From Gammaproteobacteria bacterium (GTDB taxonomy: Bacteria; Pseudomonadota; Gammaproteobacteria; Arenicellales; Poriferihabitantaceae), in contig JALCBG010000002.1 in the NCBI GenBank assembly GCA_028066695.1, forward strand, positions 6,983-70,982: a DNA stretch of 64,000 nucleotides, given 5' to 3'. A program made the position numbers and the translations under genes. Positions 63,867-64,000 of this stretch are shown one piece after another (positions within the stretch are counted from its first letter, which is position 1; every line of letters begins with the position of its first letter). The notes under the pieces are model-generated. The model did no database searches, was not told where the DNA came from, and was given only the letters and a program-made list of their open reading frames with translations.

Positions 63867-64000
63867 CAGCGCCGCGCGCGCTTGGCCGCGAGTTGCGCGC
63901 GCTCCTTTTTCGCCGCGGCGAACAGCGACTCTATCGCGCCGCGGTCGGCGCGCTCAATGCTTTGCGCGAGTTCGCCGAGGCGCGACTGGAAGGCGCCGAT
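63866..64000 (-). CDS. tyrA: C-terminal end of a probable prephenate dehydrogenase, cut by window edge
   Basis: Only the last 44 residues are in the window (IGAFQSRLGELAQSIERADR then GAIESLFAAAKKERAQL). The helical FxxRLxxL...IExxDxxAIExLFxxAKxxR pattern fits the dimerisation end of TyrA, and tyrA precedes aroA in many gammaproteobacteria. The identification rests on this tail and on gene order only. Confidence 0.6.
   Translation of the reverse strand: MGAFQSRLGELAQSIERADRGAIESLFAAAKKERAQLAAKRARR

Noticed and set aside
1-64000. CRISPR array, prophage or integrative element
   Set aside because: No regularly spaced identical repeats, cas genes, integrase, phage structural genes or tRNA attachment site were seen.

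Overview
The window is 64 kb of very GC-rich bacterial chromosome. Gene content and order point to a Gram-negative gammaproteobacterium: aroQ-accB-accC next to fis-purH-purD, sdhCDAB-sdhE-ygfX next to ygfZ, mfd-csiV, ispDF, cmk-rpsA-ihfB-lapA-lapB, and ratA/rnfH next to smpB and ssrA. Neighbouring trimethylamine monooxygenase and TMAO-demethylase-type genes suggest a marine or host-associated heterotroph that meets methylated amines; this is inference. Genes are packed tightly, often with 4-base ATGA or GTGA start/stop overlaps. I see no tRNA gene, transposase, IS element or CRISPR array, and no gene-free stretch above about 300 bases.

Layout. 1-2.7 kb: a response regulator cut by the window edge, a histidine kinase and a Spy/CpxP-like periplasmic protein. 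2.9-8.8 kb: a giant secreted Fn3/cadherin-like/Ig-like protein with a dockerin-like tail, and a secreted ATP-dependent DNA ligase. 8.8-15.5 kb (minus): fis, purH, DUF2628 protein, purD, DUF192 protein, S9 peptidase. 15.6-19.3 kb (minus): aroQ, accB, accC, DUF3426 protein, with an Lrp regulator divergent from sulfite reductase. 19.4-23.2 kb: cysI, DUF934, nadB. 23.2-27.2 kb (minus): succinate dehydrogenase with its assembly factor. 27.3-28.6 kb: ygfZ and dtd. 28.6-30.0 kb: an A+T-richer DNA methyltransferase fused to an HNH domain. 30.2-33.3 kb: aceA and aceK. 33.3-36.1 kb: dksA, a RatA-RnfH fusion, smpB, ssrA, cold-shock protein. 36.2-42.7 kb (minus): tmm and tdm separated by an A+T-richer restriction-modification island. 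42.9-48.7 kb: 180-kDa-type NAD-glutamate dehydrogenase, ChaC, HIT protein. 48.7-54.1 kb: ispF, ispD (minus), mfd, csiV. 54.1-64 kb (minus): one long run, tyrA end-aroA-cmk-rpsA-ihfB-lapA-lapB-ugd-hldA-hldD-MTI phosphorylase.

How parts fit together. tmm would oxidise trimethylamine to TMAO; tdm would demethylate it to dimethylamine, with its GcvT-like half passing the C1 unit to tetrahydrofolate. aceA and aceK run and switch the glyoxylate bypass, and sdh links it to respiration. lapA/lapB, hldA, hldD and ugd all serve lipopolysaccharide synthesis or its control. The accessory parts most worth attention are the R-M island splitting tdm from tmm with a promoter-like repeat duplicated nearby, the methyltransferase-HNH fusion, the RatA-RnfH fusion, the phased TTTAC half-sites ahead of the Spy-like gene, and a degenerate tandem array upstream of dksA.
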